Positions 21,048-32,377 of a stretch of DNA of 64,000 nt are shown one piece after another. Made by a program: the position numbers and the translations under genes. Where the stretch lies: positions 165,001-229,000 of the forward strand of contig JACVTC010000181.1 in assembly GCA_016946835.1 (NCBI GenBank), given 5' to 3'. How positions within the stretch are numbered: position 1 is the first letter of the stretch; each line of letters begins with the position of its first letter. The notes under the pieces are model-generated. The model did not search any database and was not told where the DNA came from. It was given only the letters and a program-made list of their open reading frames with translations. Origin of the DNA: Neocallimastix lanati (nom. inval.) (taxonomy: Eukaryota > Neocallimastigomycota > Neocallimastigomycetes > Neocallimastigales > Neocallimastigaceae).

Positions 21048-21676
21048 ATTCCCTCCCATAAAAATCGGATTCAAGACGATTTTTGTGTAACGATAAGGAG
21101 ATCTAAATTTTTATTAAAAAATTTTTTGAAATTTCATAAATTAAAAATTTTATAATTTTTAAAGGAGGAAGGTCACTTGAGTCCTTTTAAATTTTTATAG
21201 GAAACCCCATTTCAAGTGACCATTCATAGAAATTTTGAAATTTCTAAAATTTAGCAAAATTAAAATTTTGTAAATAAAATTGATGATTGGAAATATAATG
21301 TTACCATTTTTGAATGAATTTTATTTAGAATTTTTGAAATTGAAATTTTGAAATTTTAATTTAAATAAACTTTTTAATTTGTTGCATTAAATTTTAAAAA
21401 AATGAAAATTATAATAATTTATAAATTTTTGATTATATTGAATTATAAATTGAATGTTAATAGTGAACATAGCTATGTTTTTTGAAATTGTAATTCCATG
21501 TTGGAAATATTGAAAATTTAAAATTAACTGAAAAAAATAGATATTAATAAATTAAAGTTAAAAAATTAATAAAAAAGTTATAAAAACTAAAAAAAAAAAA
21601 AAAAAAAATTTATTTGATGAAAGTAACTAAATTTTGGTGACTTCAAGGGACGAAGTCTAATTTCAGTGGAGGCTCT
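21048..21676 (+). other. E3 internal remnant with two hairpins and polypurine region
   Basis: Noncoding as it stands. Two exact stems near its start, 21060-21067 with 21077-21084 (8 bp) and 21171-21180 with 21212-21221 (10 bp, 'ggtcacttga'), suggest leader RNA structure. Near the end 'gggacgaagtctaatttca' (about 21649) is the polypurine region shared with E1 and E2. An A-tract lies near 21590. Most of the coding interior of E3 is absent. Confidence 0.5.
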
Positions 21677-22179
21677 TGATACGGTACCACCATAAATACC
21701 ATAATTTAGTGAAATTTAGGTTAGAAATTATTTAGTGAAATCTTATTGGTTAATAATAATTTAGTAATATTATATATAGTTAGAAAATAATAATAGTTTA
21801 AAGAAGGGTTCTTTTATTAATATTAATTTAGTTTTATTAATAATTTAACCTATAAACATGTTTATTAGCATAGTTTAGTGTAGTTTTATATTTAGTATAC
21901 ATTAATAACATAAGAGATTTTAGTAATTAATTATTTAATTGAATGATTTAATTATTTTAACTAGTTAACAAATATTTATATTGTTGATGTATTTTTATTG
22001 ATGAATGATAATAAATAAATAAAATAAATAAACTAAATATTAAAGTGTGAATATTATTATTGTGTGTATTATTCTATATAATATTAGAATATATTATATT
22101 GTCAATTATTCCCTACTGTTATCGTCCATATAAAATAAAATAAATATTGATATTGATGTTTTATAAATATCACGTATCA
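21677..22179 (+). repeat. E3 3' LTR
   Basis: 503 bp starting TGATACGG and ending GTATCA, placed just after the polypurine region. Different in body from the E1 and E2 LTRs but with the same termini. Followed by ttgt and then the E4 LTR. Confidence 0.75.
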
Positions 22180-22183
22180 TTGT

Positions 22184-22619
22184 TGTTACGAAACAATACT
22201 ATATATTAATAATTATTAAAGTCAGAAAAATATTATTTTATATTTTATATTTTTATTATTAAATATATAAATTTATATTTTATATTTTTATTATTTTATA
22301 TTTTATATTTTTATTATTAAATTTATTATTTTATCTTAAGAATATTATTAAAAATGATTAATTAGAAAAAATTTTTTTAACCAATTAAATTAATATATTA
22401 AACAATAAAAAGACAAATGTTAAAGAAATAATTTTAATCTCTCTCTTAAAAATTTTAGTAAAAATAAAACAATAAAAATAACAGTAAGTCATAAGAAGTT
22501 TTGGTTTTGATTTTGTTTGTGTTATTTGTTGTTCTTGGTTTATTTTAGGAGTTATAAATGTTAATTGTTATGAATATACATTTCAAAATTATTAAATAAT
22601 ATTTTAAAATCCTGTACCA
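22184..22619 (+). repeat. E4 5' LTR
   Basis: 436 bp beginning TGTTAC and ending GTACCA, directly before the primer site. There is no second LTR in the window, so the borders rest on termini and context. Confidence 0.65.
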
Positions 22620-22628
22620 TAGAATTTT

Positions 22629-22645
22629 TGGCGAGTTATGCAGGG
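22629..22645 (+). promoter_or_regulatory. E4 primer-binding site
   Basis: tggcgagttatgcaggg begins 9 bp past the LTR end with the TGG expected to pair with a tRNA CCA end. It differs from the E1/E2 site, so a different tRNA primes. The tRNA was not identified. Confidence 0.55.
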
Positions 22646-23167
22646 TTAATATTTGAATTGTATGAAAAGTAACAATTAATAATTTATAATAGATAATTAG
22701 ATAATATAAAAACAATATTATAGAAAATTTACTTGTGAAACATTAGCTAATATTTGATTAAAAAAAAAAAAAATTTTTTGTGAAACCATAATTAAAACTT
22801 GATTAATAGTGATAAATAGTAATAGTATTAATAAATAATAATAGTATTAATAGATAGTAATAGTGATAATAAATAATAATAGTATTAATAGATAGTAATA
22901 GTGATAATAAATAATAATAATATTAATAGATAATAGTAGTGATAATAAATAATTATAATATTAATAGATAATAATAGTGATAATAAATAGTAATAGTATT
23001 AATAAATAGTAATAAGAATAATAAATACTAATAGGAATAATTAAGAGTAATAGGAATAATAAATAGTAATAGGAATAATATAGATTTAATAACCAAATAA
23101 TAGTATTATAAATAAATAAATAATAATAATAATAAAAATAATAAATAAATAAATAATATAGTTAAAA
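22646..23167 (+). repeat. E4 leader with A/T tract and tandem repeats
   Basis: A 14-bp A-tract then six T and GTGAAACC (22760-22787), echoing the E1 leader. From about 22805 to 23090 the sequence is a tandem array of 'taatagtattaataaataa' and 'agtgataataaataataa' units (roughly 30 and 60 bp). No coding potential. Confidence 0.65.
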
Positions 23168-24063
23168 ATGAAAATATTAGAATTAGAAAAATTATAACCA
23201 AGAATTAACGAAGACACTAATGAAGTCGATACCTGGTATGAAGATTAATGGCTTTGGCAGATATAACGAGCCAAAAGAGTATCTATACTTGGGCTCTTGA
23301 ATCTGTTGATGGAAAACTGAGAGGAGCTATCCAAGAATTACACGAAGAAGACTCTCAGGATTATCCATTCATCAAAGAAATCAAAAAGGTCTTGGAAGAG
23401 AAGTACCCCACAAGAAAAGTGTAAAAGACTCCAACAATTAAGAATACAAAAAGAAGAATCAATTTCAAACTTCAACTGGCGTTATAAGAAGCTGTATGAT
23501 AGTCTTTCTAATTCTACCAGACGTTCATCACTGTGGACGACTATGTAGACTCTATAAGATTCAGACCCTATGCGAGATCCCAAGTCATCACACAAAGATG
23601 CGAAGACCTCGAAGAAGCTTTTGAAGAAGCTGAACTAGAAGAACGAGCTGAAATTAACAAAACTACCTCAAGAATTATTATGACTACCCTGTTCAATAAT
23701 AATTCTTTTTATCGAGAAAATGTTCATCCATTCAGGAAATTTGGAAGTATCAATCTAAATTCATATCCTTATTCACCGAATCACAACTGAAATCCAAGAA
23801 ATGATTCTGCTAAAGGTTTTGATTATAGGAGAAGAATTCAAGATGCATAGTCAAGCCCAATAACTAACGATTCACCCAATCCATCTAGTTATAAGAAGAA
23901 CATTAAATACCATAACTTCCCTAACACATCCATCAGAAAATCAACGATTTGTTATAGGTGTGGATTACAAGGGCATTATTATCGCCAATGCCCCTTTTCC
24001 TTCAAGGAACTTGCTGAAATGGAGGAACATAACCAAAATAAGCAAGCTCCTTTAAACTTCTAG
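23168..24063 (+). mobile_element. E4 gag region (broken)
   Basis: Starts near 23168 (MKILELE) and shows capsid similarity to E1 Gag, including 'LEEAFEEAELEERAE' (compare 'LEEAFKIAELAE'). A CCHC knuckle 'CYRCGLQGHYYRQC' lies near 23950-23992, and the C terminus 'LNF' is followed by 'MGEG' as in E1. Fossil with several breaks. Confidence 0.75.
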
Positions 24064-24132
24064 ATGGGAGAAGGAAAACTCCCATAAATCAAACCCGAAG
24101 CCAAAACACTAGTCCTTAAGTCAATACACAAG

Positions 24133-26004
24133 TTGTCGCTGTTGCTACTCGGAAAAACTAGGGATGATGTAGCTACTGCCGAATGCATAGTCGATAATGT
24201 TGGAGTTGCCTTTTTGGATACTTGGACTAGTATAAACATCATCACTAGATCTTTCCTCAACAAATTGAAGAATGTTACTCTATCAGGTTTTTCTGACGAT
24301 AATATTATACAAATATTCTCTAGCAAAAACATAATAATGGAAACGTGTACTCTGAGAGTCCAATTTGGTAACGTACTCATTCAAGATAATTTCCGTATTA
24401 TTGATCATGACATACAAATCTTCGATATCTTAATAGGTTACCGTACTCTTAAGGATAACAACCTATTTATTAATCTTATTGACAATTTCTTGTGTCGAAT
24501 GAATGAAGATGAAGAATGGTATAGAATCATTCCACTACACAAGTGCCATTCCAACGACACTAATAATAATAATAATGCTTCTAAAGAAAACTCATCTAAC
24601 GGAGATTCTCTCTTGTTCTGTTTAATTACGAGTTGTGATGATAACAATAAAAAAGAAAATAAAAATAAAATGGATTCTGGAACCGATTCCACTAGCGATG
24701 ACGAAAAAGTAAATATTATTCAAGAAATTATTAAAGAATCTCTCAAGGATAACCGTGTTAAAGTCATTAATCTATTTCGGAACTTTAAAGCTATACTCGC
24801 CTCTAGAATTGAAGAACTTGGTCCAACTAAACTCCTTCCACATAATATCACACTTATAGAAAATGCCAAACCAATTAAACAGAAGTGCTATCGCCTATCG
24901 AAGGTCCAAGCAAAGGCTCTTAAAGAAGAGATTACCAAACTTTTAAAAAATAAACTAATTGTTCCTTCCAACTCACCTTGGTCCTTTCCTGTGATACTTG
25001 CTTTAAAGAAGAACAAAAAGTGGAGACTCTGTATAGATTATAGAAAGCTCAATAATGTTACCATCAAAGATGCAAATGCTCTGCCTATAATCGATGAAAT
25101 ACTATTCTCTATTGGAAATTCAGCTAAATACTTTACTATCATCGACTTATTTTCTGACTTCCATCAAATCCCAATGAACGAAGCCGATATCCCTAAAACC
25201 AGTTTTACTACCATGTACGGGAATTACCAATTTTTGGTCATGCCCTTTGGACTATGTAATGCGCCAGCTACATTCCAAAGGGAGATGAATAGAGTCCTTT
25301 TCCCATTAATAGGTGTTTGTATGTTTGTATATATTGACGATCTCGTTATATTTTCTAAGTCTTTTGACGAATACATAAATGATATTATTAAAGTCTTCAC
25401 AATTATACGTGATAATGGTTTAAAGGTTAACTTTAATAAATGTTACTTCTTCAAACAAAAGGTCGAACTATTAGGGCATACTATCTCTACTCTAGGCATC
25501 TCTCCGATTGACGCGAAGGTTGAAGTTATTTCTAATTGGTTAGCCCTTAAGAATGTAAAACAATTACAATTATTTCTTGGTGCCATCGGTTATTATCGCA
25601 AATTCATCCATAACTATTCATCCATCGCCAAACCACTATACAAACTGCTTAAAAAAGGTATCTCTTTCGAATGGACGCCTGCCAAAGAAGAAAGCTTCCA
25701 ATCTCTTATGGATAAACTTCTCTTTGAGCCAATTCTCCAAATGCCCTACTTCGATAATTCATTCTTGATTCGAACAGACGCTTCTTATGCCGGTATTGGA
25801 GGCGTACTACTTCAAAAAGATGACAACAATGTCGAAAAGCCAATACATTACGTAAGTCGTTCTCTTAAGCCGGAGGAGGTTAATTATGGTATCACTGACC
25901 TTGAAGGCACTGCAGCTACATACTGCATGAATAAATTCAAATCTTATATTTCGGGTAGTAAATTCGATACAATATTATACACAGACCACAAACCTATAAA
26001 ATAA
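24133..26004 (+). CDS. E4 Pol: protease, reverse transcriptase, partial RNase H
   Basis: A 623-codon stretch. A protease-like segment includes 'VAFLDTWTSINIITRSFL' and 'ILIGYRTLKD' (about residues 25-110). A short Asn/Asp-rich linker with 'NNNNNASKEN' follows. Reverse transcriptase has 'SPWSFPVILALKKNKKWRL', 'LFSDFHQIPMN', 'MPFGLCNAPATFQ' and 'YIDDLVIFS' (about residues 395-403), then 'FLGAIGYYRKFI'. RNase H begins with 'RTDASYAGIGGVLLQ' and the similarity stops at 'LYTDHKP'. The element is truncated there, so the final codons are not native. Uninterrupted protein-coding composition suggests a fairly recent copy. Confidence 0.9.
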   Translation: MSLLLLGKTRDDVATAECIVDNVGVAFLDTWTSINIITRSFLNKLKNVTLSGFSDDNIIQIFSSKNIIMETCTLRVQFGNVLIQDNFRIIDHDIQIFDILIGYRTLKDNNLFINLIDNFLCRMNEDEEWYRIIPLHKCHSNDTNNNNNASKENSSNGDSLLFCLITSCDDNNKKENKNKMDSGTDSTSDDEKVNIIQEIIKESLKDNRVKVINLFRNFKAILASRIEELGPTKLLPHNITLIENAKPIKQKCYRLSKVQAKALKEEITKLLKNKLIVPSNSPWSFPVILALKKNKKWRLCIDYRKLNNVTIKDANALPIIDEILFSIGNSAKYFTIIDLFSDFHQIPMNEADIPKTSFTTMYGNYQFLVMPFGLCNAPATFQREMNRVLFPLIGVCMFVYIDDLVIFSKSFDEYINDIIKVFTIIRDNGLKVNFNKCYFFKQKVELLGHTISTLGISPIDAKVEVISNWLALKNVKQLQLFLGAIGYYRKFIHNYSSIAKPLYKLLKKGISFEWTPAKEESFQSLMDKLLFEPILQMPYFDNSFLIRTDASYAGIGGVLLQKDDNNVEKPIHYVSRSLKPEEVNYGITDLEGTAATYCMNKFKSYISGSKFDTILYTDHKPIK

Positions 26005-26617
26005 ACACTGAAATAGATTACAATAATAATATGATTAAATTTTATTTTATTAAATTTTTTATTAAAATCTTTTTTCTTAATAATTACATCAAAAAAAAAT
26101 GTGAAAAGTATCTTCTATTTATACTTTCCTTAAATATATTAATAATATATTATTTTATTTAAATTACATATATAAAACTATCCCAATGAATTTTATTTAA
26201 TAAATTTATAAACTATAGCTAAATTTAGAATAATAATTATTAAACTTAATACTAAATAATTTAATACATTTATTATCTATTTATTATTTTAGTATTATTA
26301 ATATAATTTTTATTTTCAATTTAAAAACAATGTTAAAAGAGTCATTATTAAATTTTGAAACTTAATTTTCATAAAATAAATTATTAATTTATTTTGTTTT
26401 ATACTAATCAATTGATTTAAATCATTATAAAACAAATTTTCTCAGAATTAACTTTATAAAAATTATTACATTAAAAATTGTCTTATGGCTTAAACAATAT
26501 AATTCATAAATTTAATTCATAATTTATTTACTTTATTATATTATAAATCAAAGAATAATTTACATTTTTGAAATTAGAAAAATTTTTAATTTAAAATGTG
26601 ATTGGAATAATCACATC
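26005..26617. other. AT-rich intergenic DNA
   Basis: No coding or repeat signal recognised between the truncated E4 end and the lectin-like pseudogene. Confidence 0.5.
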
Positions 26618-27110
26618 TTTATAGCTACGCCGGACAATGCAGAAATCAAGTGGTTTTACAATTCTAAGAATAAGCAATGCCTATTGTCACAAAAGAACTT
26701 TGACAAGAAACCATTGATCAGAAACTGTCTTGACGATGATAACTTCCAATGGATAATATATCCTTCACCAAAGGGTTATTTCCATCCTAATAATTCATGG
26801 TATATGGATCTCCAAGACTCCAAGATGTATAGAATGGTAAAATAAAAGTTAGAGATTGTACTGGTAATTCTATTTTTGAATACACTTCTGATGGATTAAG
26901 TCACCATTATGCCAAGGAAAGGGTGATCTAAACAATGATTCCGCCAATGCTAATGGTGGATATCTCAAGCTATGTACTAAAACTGCTGACCAAATATGGT
27001 CTGTTTGGGATAGAAAACCTGTCTCCTTATTCAACTCCAAAACACAAAATGTTTGGATTTACAACCCAGAATTAAAGAAATGTTTGTTATCAGGCAATAC
27101 ACTTACCTAG
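26618..27110 (+). pseudogene. Ricin-like (beta-trefoil type) repeat protein, decayed fragment
   Basis: Higher GC than its surroundings and not retroelement-like. Three frames carry it: 'EIKWFYNSKNKQCLLS' and 'CLDDDNFQWIIYPSPKGYF' (26618-26841), 'VRDCTGNSIFEYTSDG' (to about 26925), then 'NDSANANGGYLKLC', 'IWSVWD' and 'IYNPELKKCLLSGN' (to the stop at 27108). Repeating CLLS/W-x-I/Cys spacing suggests tandem ricin-B-like carbohydrate-binding repeats such as occur in secreted proteins of anaerobic fungi; that assignment is from pattern memory. Frame changes lie near 26842 and 26925. No start codon or signal peptide is seen, so the 5' end is missing. It has ordinary host codon use, unlike its neighbours. 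Confidence 0.6.
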
Positions 27111-27268
27111 AACTATATTTTTTTTATTTTCATTTTTTTTTTTTAAAGAATTATTAATTATAAAAAATATTTTATCTTTATAAAAAATTTTAAATAATAC
27201 TTTGTTTTATTTTTAAAATATTTTTTATTTCTATGTTAAAATTAAGATAGTAATTTTATAATATATAA
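27111..27268. other. AT-rich spacer
   Basis: Short T-rich and A-rich spacer between pseudogene and LTR; nothing recognised. Confidence 0.4.
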
Positions 27269-27901
27269 TGTTACTAGGTAATATGTTGAATTATATATTA
27301 ATAATCCAACAATAATTAATAATAATAATTAAAATAAAAAAGATAAATAATTGAGTTACTAAAACATTTAATATTTAAATAATTTAAACAATAATTTCTT
27401 TGAAAATTTTATAAAAATATTTATTTATTTTAATAAATGTTGAACTATTAATATATAATTATTGTAAACACAATAACCTTACATAATAGTATTTAATTAT
27501 AAGATATTAATAATATGAATATTAATAATATATTAAGATAAAAATTTCGATATGTTTAAAAATTTAATATAATTGAATATTTAATTTTTAATTAAATGAT
27601 TAAATTGAATAATTAAAAATGGTAGTTAATATGGATATGTTATAAACATATATATATACATAATATAAATAAATACATGTGACGTCATATGTATATAATT
27701 GAAATTATTAATATAAATCTTATTTATTAATATTCTCAGAACTATTAGGCCTAAGATAATTTTTTAAATATTAAATAAGAATTTATATTAATTATTAATT
27801 ATTTAAATATATATATTATTTATAATTAAATAATTAATATTTTTAACTATTGAAATGTAAATAACTGAAATTGAGATTTCAATTCAGTTATGTTTTCAAC
27901 A
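27269..27901 (+). repeat. LTR (family 5), second copy
   Basis: About 633 bp from TGTTACTAGG to TTTTCAACA, collinear with the MULE-split copy at 17065-21047. It supplies the empty-site comparison for the MULE near 27660. No flanking duplication was recognised. Confidence 0.65.
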
Positions 27902-28155
27902 TTCTAAAGAACTATTATATTAATCAAATACACATAAATAAATAATATAATTTCTACTAATAAGAGATATCAAATCTAAATACTTTATCAATAATTTATT
28001 ATAATATTTTAATAATTAACTAGTGTACTCTAGAAGATAAAATTTAATGATTAATTAAAATTAATTTTATTAATTAATTATGGCAACTATATAAATAAGT
28101 CTTATTTTTTTATAAAAAAAGAAAAGTTACACCAAATATATAAATTAAAAATTTA
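27902..28155. other. AT-rich spacer
   Basis: No recognisable feature. Confidence 0.4.
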
Positions 28156-28262
28156 AAAATATTAATTAAAAATAACGGTAGTTAATATCAAAATATTTAA
28201 TTAAAAATAACGATAATTAATATCAAAATGTTTAATTAAAAATAACGATAGTTAATATCAAA
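28156..28262 (+). repeat. Minisatellite, about three 35-bp units
   Basis: Units of 'aattaaaaataacgatagtt' plus 'aatatcaaaat...' repeated about three times with single-base differences. It lies directly upstream of the copia-type LTR at 28293. The related locus at 61.9 kb shows no such array. Confidence 0.75.
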
Positions 28263-28292
28263 TGATATAGAACTCAAAATTCGAGGAACTAT

Positions 28293-28730
28293 TGTTGGGA
28301 TTTATTAAATTTATTAAAATATTTATTTATTTAATTTTAATATTATTATTATATTTATTCAAGTAAAATAATTATACTTGACTACACATTTTAACTATCT
28401 AACAATTATCTCACATTTACTTACACTTCTCATAATTTAGAGAAATGTTTCATTTTTATGTTATTCAGTTATAATCAACTATTTAATTAGTTGTTCTTGT
28501 GATTAAAATAAACTATTAAATGAATTTTTATGTTAAGTATTATTAATATTTATAATTATTATTTAAGGAAATATTTAATAACTTTATAAATATAAAAATA
28601 AATATAAAATAATAAGAATATAATTAAAACATTGATTTATGCTATAAAATTTATTATTAATTATAAGTTATTTGATATATTTTTTATAAAAATAATTTTT
28701 ATTAACATTTAAAAATTTAAAATAATATCT
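28293..28730 (+). repeat. Copia-type 3' LTR (plus orientation)
   Basis: Starts TGTTGGGATT after the purine-rich 'attcgaggaactat', which looks like a polypurine tract. It matches an inverted copy at 61871-61420 over several hundred bp ('aaacattgatttatgct', 'ttagttgttcttgtgatta'). The right border is approximate, where similarity to the other copy fades. Confidence 0.55.
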
Positions 28731-29140
28731 AATTAATTAACCGATGTAATATTTCAAATTACTTTTAATTTAATTAAATAATCAAGTAATATTTAATTAT
28801 TAAATAAACTAAAACTAAATTAATAAAAGTGCGAAGAAAAAATATTTTTATTTATATTTTTAACAGAAAAACAGTTTTAAAGAGTAATAATAATTTTAAA
28901 GAAATATTTAGACATATGTTAGTAATAATTAATAATAAAAAGTTTCTAGAAAATAGATTTTAATTGATGAAAATGGATCTTATATAAATAGAGTAAAATT
29001 ATTTTTTAATTAAAAGAATTTCTAAATTTTTTTCGGTTGAATTGTAAATTAAAAGAATCTTAAACTTTTTATAATTTATATAAAAAGAATATTGATTAAG
29101 TTATTAATAATTAATAAAATAATTAATTATGAAAAAAGGA
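28731..29140. other. AT-rich spacer
   Basis: No recognisable feature. A small hairpin (accaatg/cattggt) lies just beyond, near 29158. Confidence 0.4.
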
Positions 29141-31850
29141 TAGAAATGTGAGTCAAACCAATGAAGCATTGGTCTTGACCAAGGTAATTAACCATTTGAC
29201 CAAGATTCTAACTTTATTAACTGAAGAATTCGTTACATGCCCCATATTTACAATATTACATGAAAATATAAATAATTGTAATTTCACAAAATTATTAATA
29301 AAATAACTTTAATTTAGCTTTTAATTTTACATCCTCCAAAAGTCTAAAATCTAAAAAATAACTTCTAAAAATTGTCATTAATGAGTCATTAAGTATTTCG
29401 TAAATCCATCGGCATTTTATATATTTTTAAAATACAGTTTTGTTCCTGACTAATTCTCTAATCTTATGATATTTAATTTCCATGTACTTTAATTTAGGAT
29501 TAATTGTTTCATTTTCTCAATTACATATTACCGATTGATTGTATACATTATTTTTTAATTTTTATCTTTGATTTGTAGTTCATTGAATATAATCTTATAT
29601 CATAAACATTCTTTCGCACATTCGACTATTCTATAATATTCACATTCAGCTGTGGATATAAAGCTATACAATTTTGAAATTTGGAATACCAGCTAAATGC
29701 ACCTGTTCCAACCTTTATTAAATATCCGGTAGTTGATCATCTGATCTTTATGACACCAGCATAGTCAGTACATACATTTTTAAAGAATTATCTTTAACAA
29801 ATATTATTCCATATTTTCTATTGCCTTTTAGATATCTGAATACTTTCTTAACATTCTCCCGGTCTTCATAAGTTGGGTTGTTAGCATTTCTTGATGCTTT
29901 TTTCACAGAGAATATGATATTTGGTCTTGTACATATGGCTAAGTAAACTGAACTGCTAATAGCTTGTTTATATCTAGTTTAATAAAATTTATTCTAAATT
30001 TTTCATTCTCAATTGGACATATGAATGATGAAGGTTTTATATCTTTAACTTAAATTTATCTAAAATATTATCTAAATATTTAATTTGATGGAGAAAATTA
30101 TCATCTTTATATTTTTCAAATTCTATTCCAATAATATAATCAACATTACCTATATCAGTAATTTTGAATTTTTGTTTTAAAAGTTCTATTGTATTTAATA
30201 TTTCATTATTTTCACCCGTTTATAGTATATCATAGATGTAAGCTCCAAGTATGAAAATAATTTCATTTTCCTCATTCATTTTAACGTATACATATGGATC
30301 ACTTATTAATCTTTTAAAATTAATCTTCAAAAGTGTCATATTTAATTTTTCATTCTAAGCTCGAACAGATTATTTTAATCCATAAAGTGCCTTGTTTTAT
30401 TCCTTATAATATTTCTTATACTTTTCATGATTTTCTGGTATATACATATTATATCTTCATCTAGTTTTATATTTAAATAAGAGGTCATTATATCTAATTG
30501 ATGTATTTCATATTCATAATAAGCTTCCAACAAATTTATTAACCTTAATAAATTTGTTTCAAAGTTTGGGTGTTTTATTATAATCAATTTCCTCCTTATG
30601 TGTAAATTCTTGAGCTACTAAAGGTGCTTTTCTTTTGGCTATGTTACCTTTAGATTCATATTTATATTTAAAAATCAATTTTGGAGTAATTATAATAGCA
30701 CCCTTTGGAACATTTTTAATATTTGTTTATACCATTAATTCTGTCATATCATCCAATTCGATTTTTCATAGCATTCAACCATTAATTCTTATCTTACTTT
30801 TTGAATATATCCTTATAATTATTTGTTACTGATAATTTTGTTGTTAATAACACTTGACCTTTTGAATTATTTTTATTGTTATTCCTATTTTGTTAAAACT
30901 TAATATATTTTAATTTTATTTTCATCAAATGTTAATTGAAACTTCTTTTCATTTGAATTTGATTTTTCTTGAAAATTTTTATTCCTTGTTTTTGTTTTAC
31001 GTTTCTTACTTAATTTACGCCTTTTATATGAATTTTCTTTAATTGAAATATCTTCACTGTCTCTCTTCATTTTCATTTTTTGTAGTATATTTTTTTCTTT
31101 TTAACATATTTATATTTATCTTTAAATTTAAATTTTCATTTTGTAATTTATTTTTATCATTATTAATTTCCTTCATATTATCATTGTTTAATTTTCCTTT
31201 TTTTTATTTTCTTTTTTGACATTTCTTGTATAAATATTTTCTTTATTTATATCTTCGAATTTGCTCAAATTAAAAATATTTTTATTTTCCTTAATCATTA
31301 ATTTATCCTTCATATCATTATTTTCAATTTCATATTTAAAATTAAATTCCTTATTTTTAATTTTGTTTATATCCTGATTTGAAATTACATGATTAATGTT
31401 TTTGTTTATACATGAATTTGAATTGTTGATTTTAATTAAATTGTTCATTCCAACATTTAAATTTAAATTCCCATTTTTAAGGTTTTCATTGAATTCTTCA
31501 GATTTTCGTTTTGAGTCTAAATTATTTTTGTAATTATCAATTTTATTTATACAATATTATTTATGATTTTTTCATTTTTAATATTATATTTTAAATTTTG
31601 ATTAATATGTATTAATTTATTATTTTAATTTAAATTATTTAAATTATTATTATTATGTAAATTACCATTTAAATTATTTTTTAATTGATTATTATTTTCA
31701 TTTTGAAATAGATTATTTTTATAATTAAAATCACAATTAAAATTGCTGAAATTTTAATTTCTTAAACTTTGGAGATTAAGAAAATTGAGAATTTTAAATG
31801 CAGGGATTATAAAAATTTAAAAATATATTAAAAAGGTTATAATAATTTAG
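29141..31850 (-). mobile_element. Ty1/copia fossil: reverse transcriptase, RNase H and Asn/Lys-rich linker
   Basis: On the minus strand, reading down from about 31800: a low-complexity Asn/Lys linker (31100-31750), then 'YESKGNIAKRKAPLVAQEFTH' (about 30660-30600; compare the copia RYKARLVAKGF motif), 'IHQLDIMTSYLNIKLDEDI' (30375-30587), a GAYIYDIL-type catalytic segment (about 30240), 'ILNTIELLKQKFKI' and 'STAECEYYRIVECAKE' of RNase H (about 29640). The order RT then RNase H at the C terminus with STAE-EY is typical of copia. Many breaks; no gag, and integrase was not recognised. An old fossil. Confidence 0.75.
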
Positions 31851-32377
31851 ATATGGCAAAATATATTTGTTATTTGAATTAAAATAAATTAGATTTTGAT
31901 ATTAGAAAATTTTTGTGTATCATATATGCAATATTGATACATTAAATTTTGACGTAAGTAATAATTTTTCTCATTAATATTAATGTAATCGTTGGAAGGA
32001 ACTTCAAAAGAGACTTGTATATAAAATTGTTTGTATTGTTTTTAATAACATTACTGTTAACATTTATTAATATTAATATTAATATTATTATTTAATTGAT
32101 AAAAAAATAATATATTTATTAATATTATAATGTTATACTGAAATTATAATTAAATTCTAACTTTTTAAAAAGAATTATTTTATAACTTATAATCCAAAAA
32201 TTATAAAAAAAAGTTTTGTTTATTTTTTTATAATAAAAATAAACTATTAATTCACATAAAATTTTTATTATAAATAATTACACCAAAATTATTTATTATT
32301 CAATTTTCTCTTCATAAAAAGTTCCCTTATTAATGCTTATTTACATTTTCTTTTTATTAATTATTATTATTTTTAGA
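31851..32377. other. AT-rich spacer between two copia fossils
   Basis: No coding similarity recognised; may include decayed LTR sequence. Confidence 0.4.

Larger units (their letters stand above)
22184..26004 (+). mobile_element. E4, Ty3-type element lacking its 3' end
   Basis: 5' LTR (22184-22619, TGTTAC ... CA), primer site, tandem-repeat leader, gag and most of pol up to the RNase H domain. Integrase, polypurine tract and 3' LTR are missing. Gag shows several breaks, while protease to RNase H is one long open stretch. It starts 4 bp (ttgt) after E3. It is related to E1 in gag C-terminus, protease and reverse transcriptase, but uses less extreme codons and has no Asn-rich linker of E1's size. 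Confidence 0.85.

Noticed and set aside
22805-23090. Regular repeats in the E4 leader considered as CRISPR or centromeric satellite
   Set aside because: Simple interleaved TAATAGTATTAATA-type units without spacers, confined to one retroelement leader.
28156-28262. Short regular repeats resembling a CRISPR array
   Set aside because: Units are contiguous with no unique spacers, and the DNA is eukaryotic.
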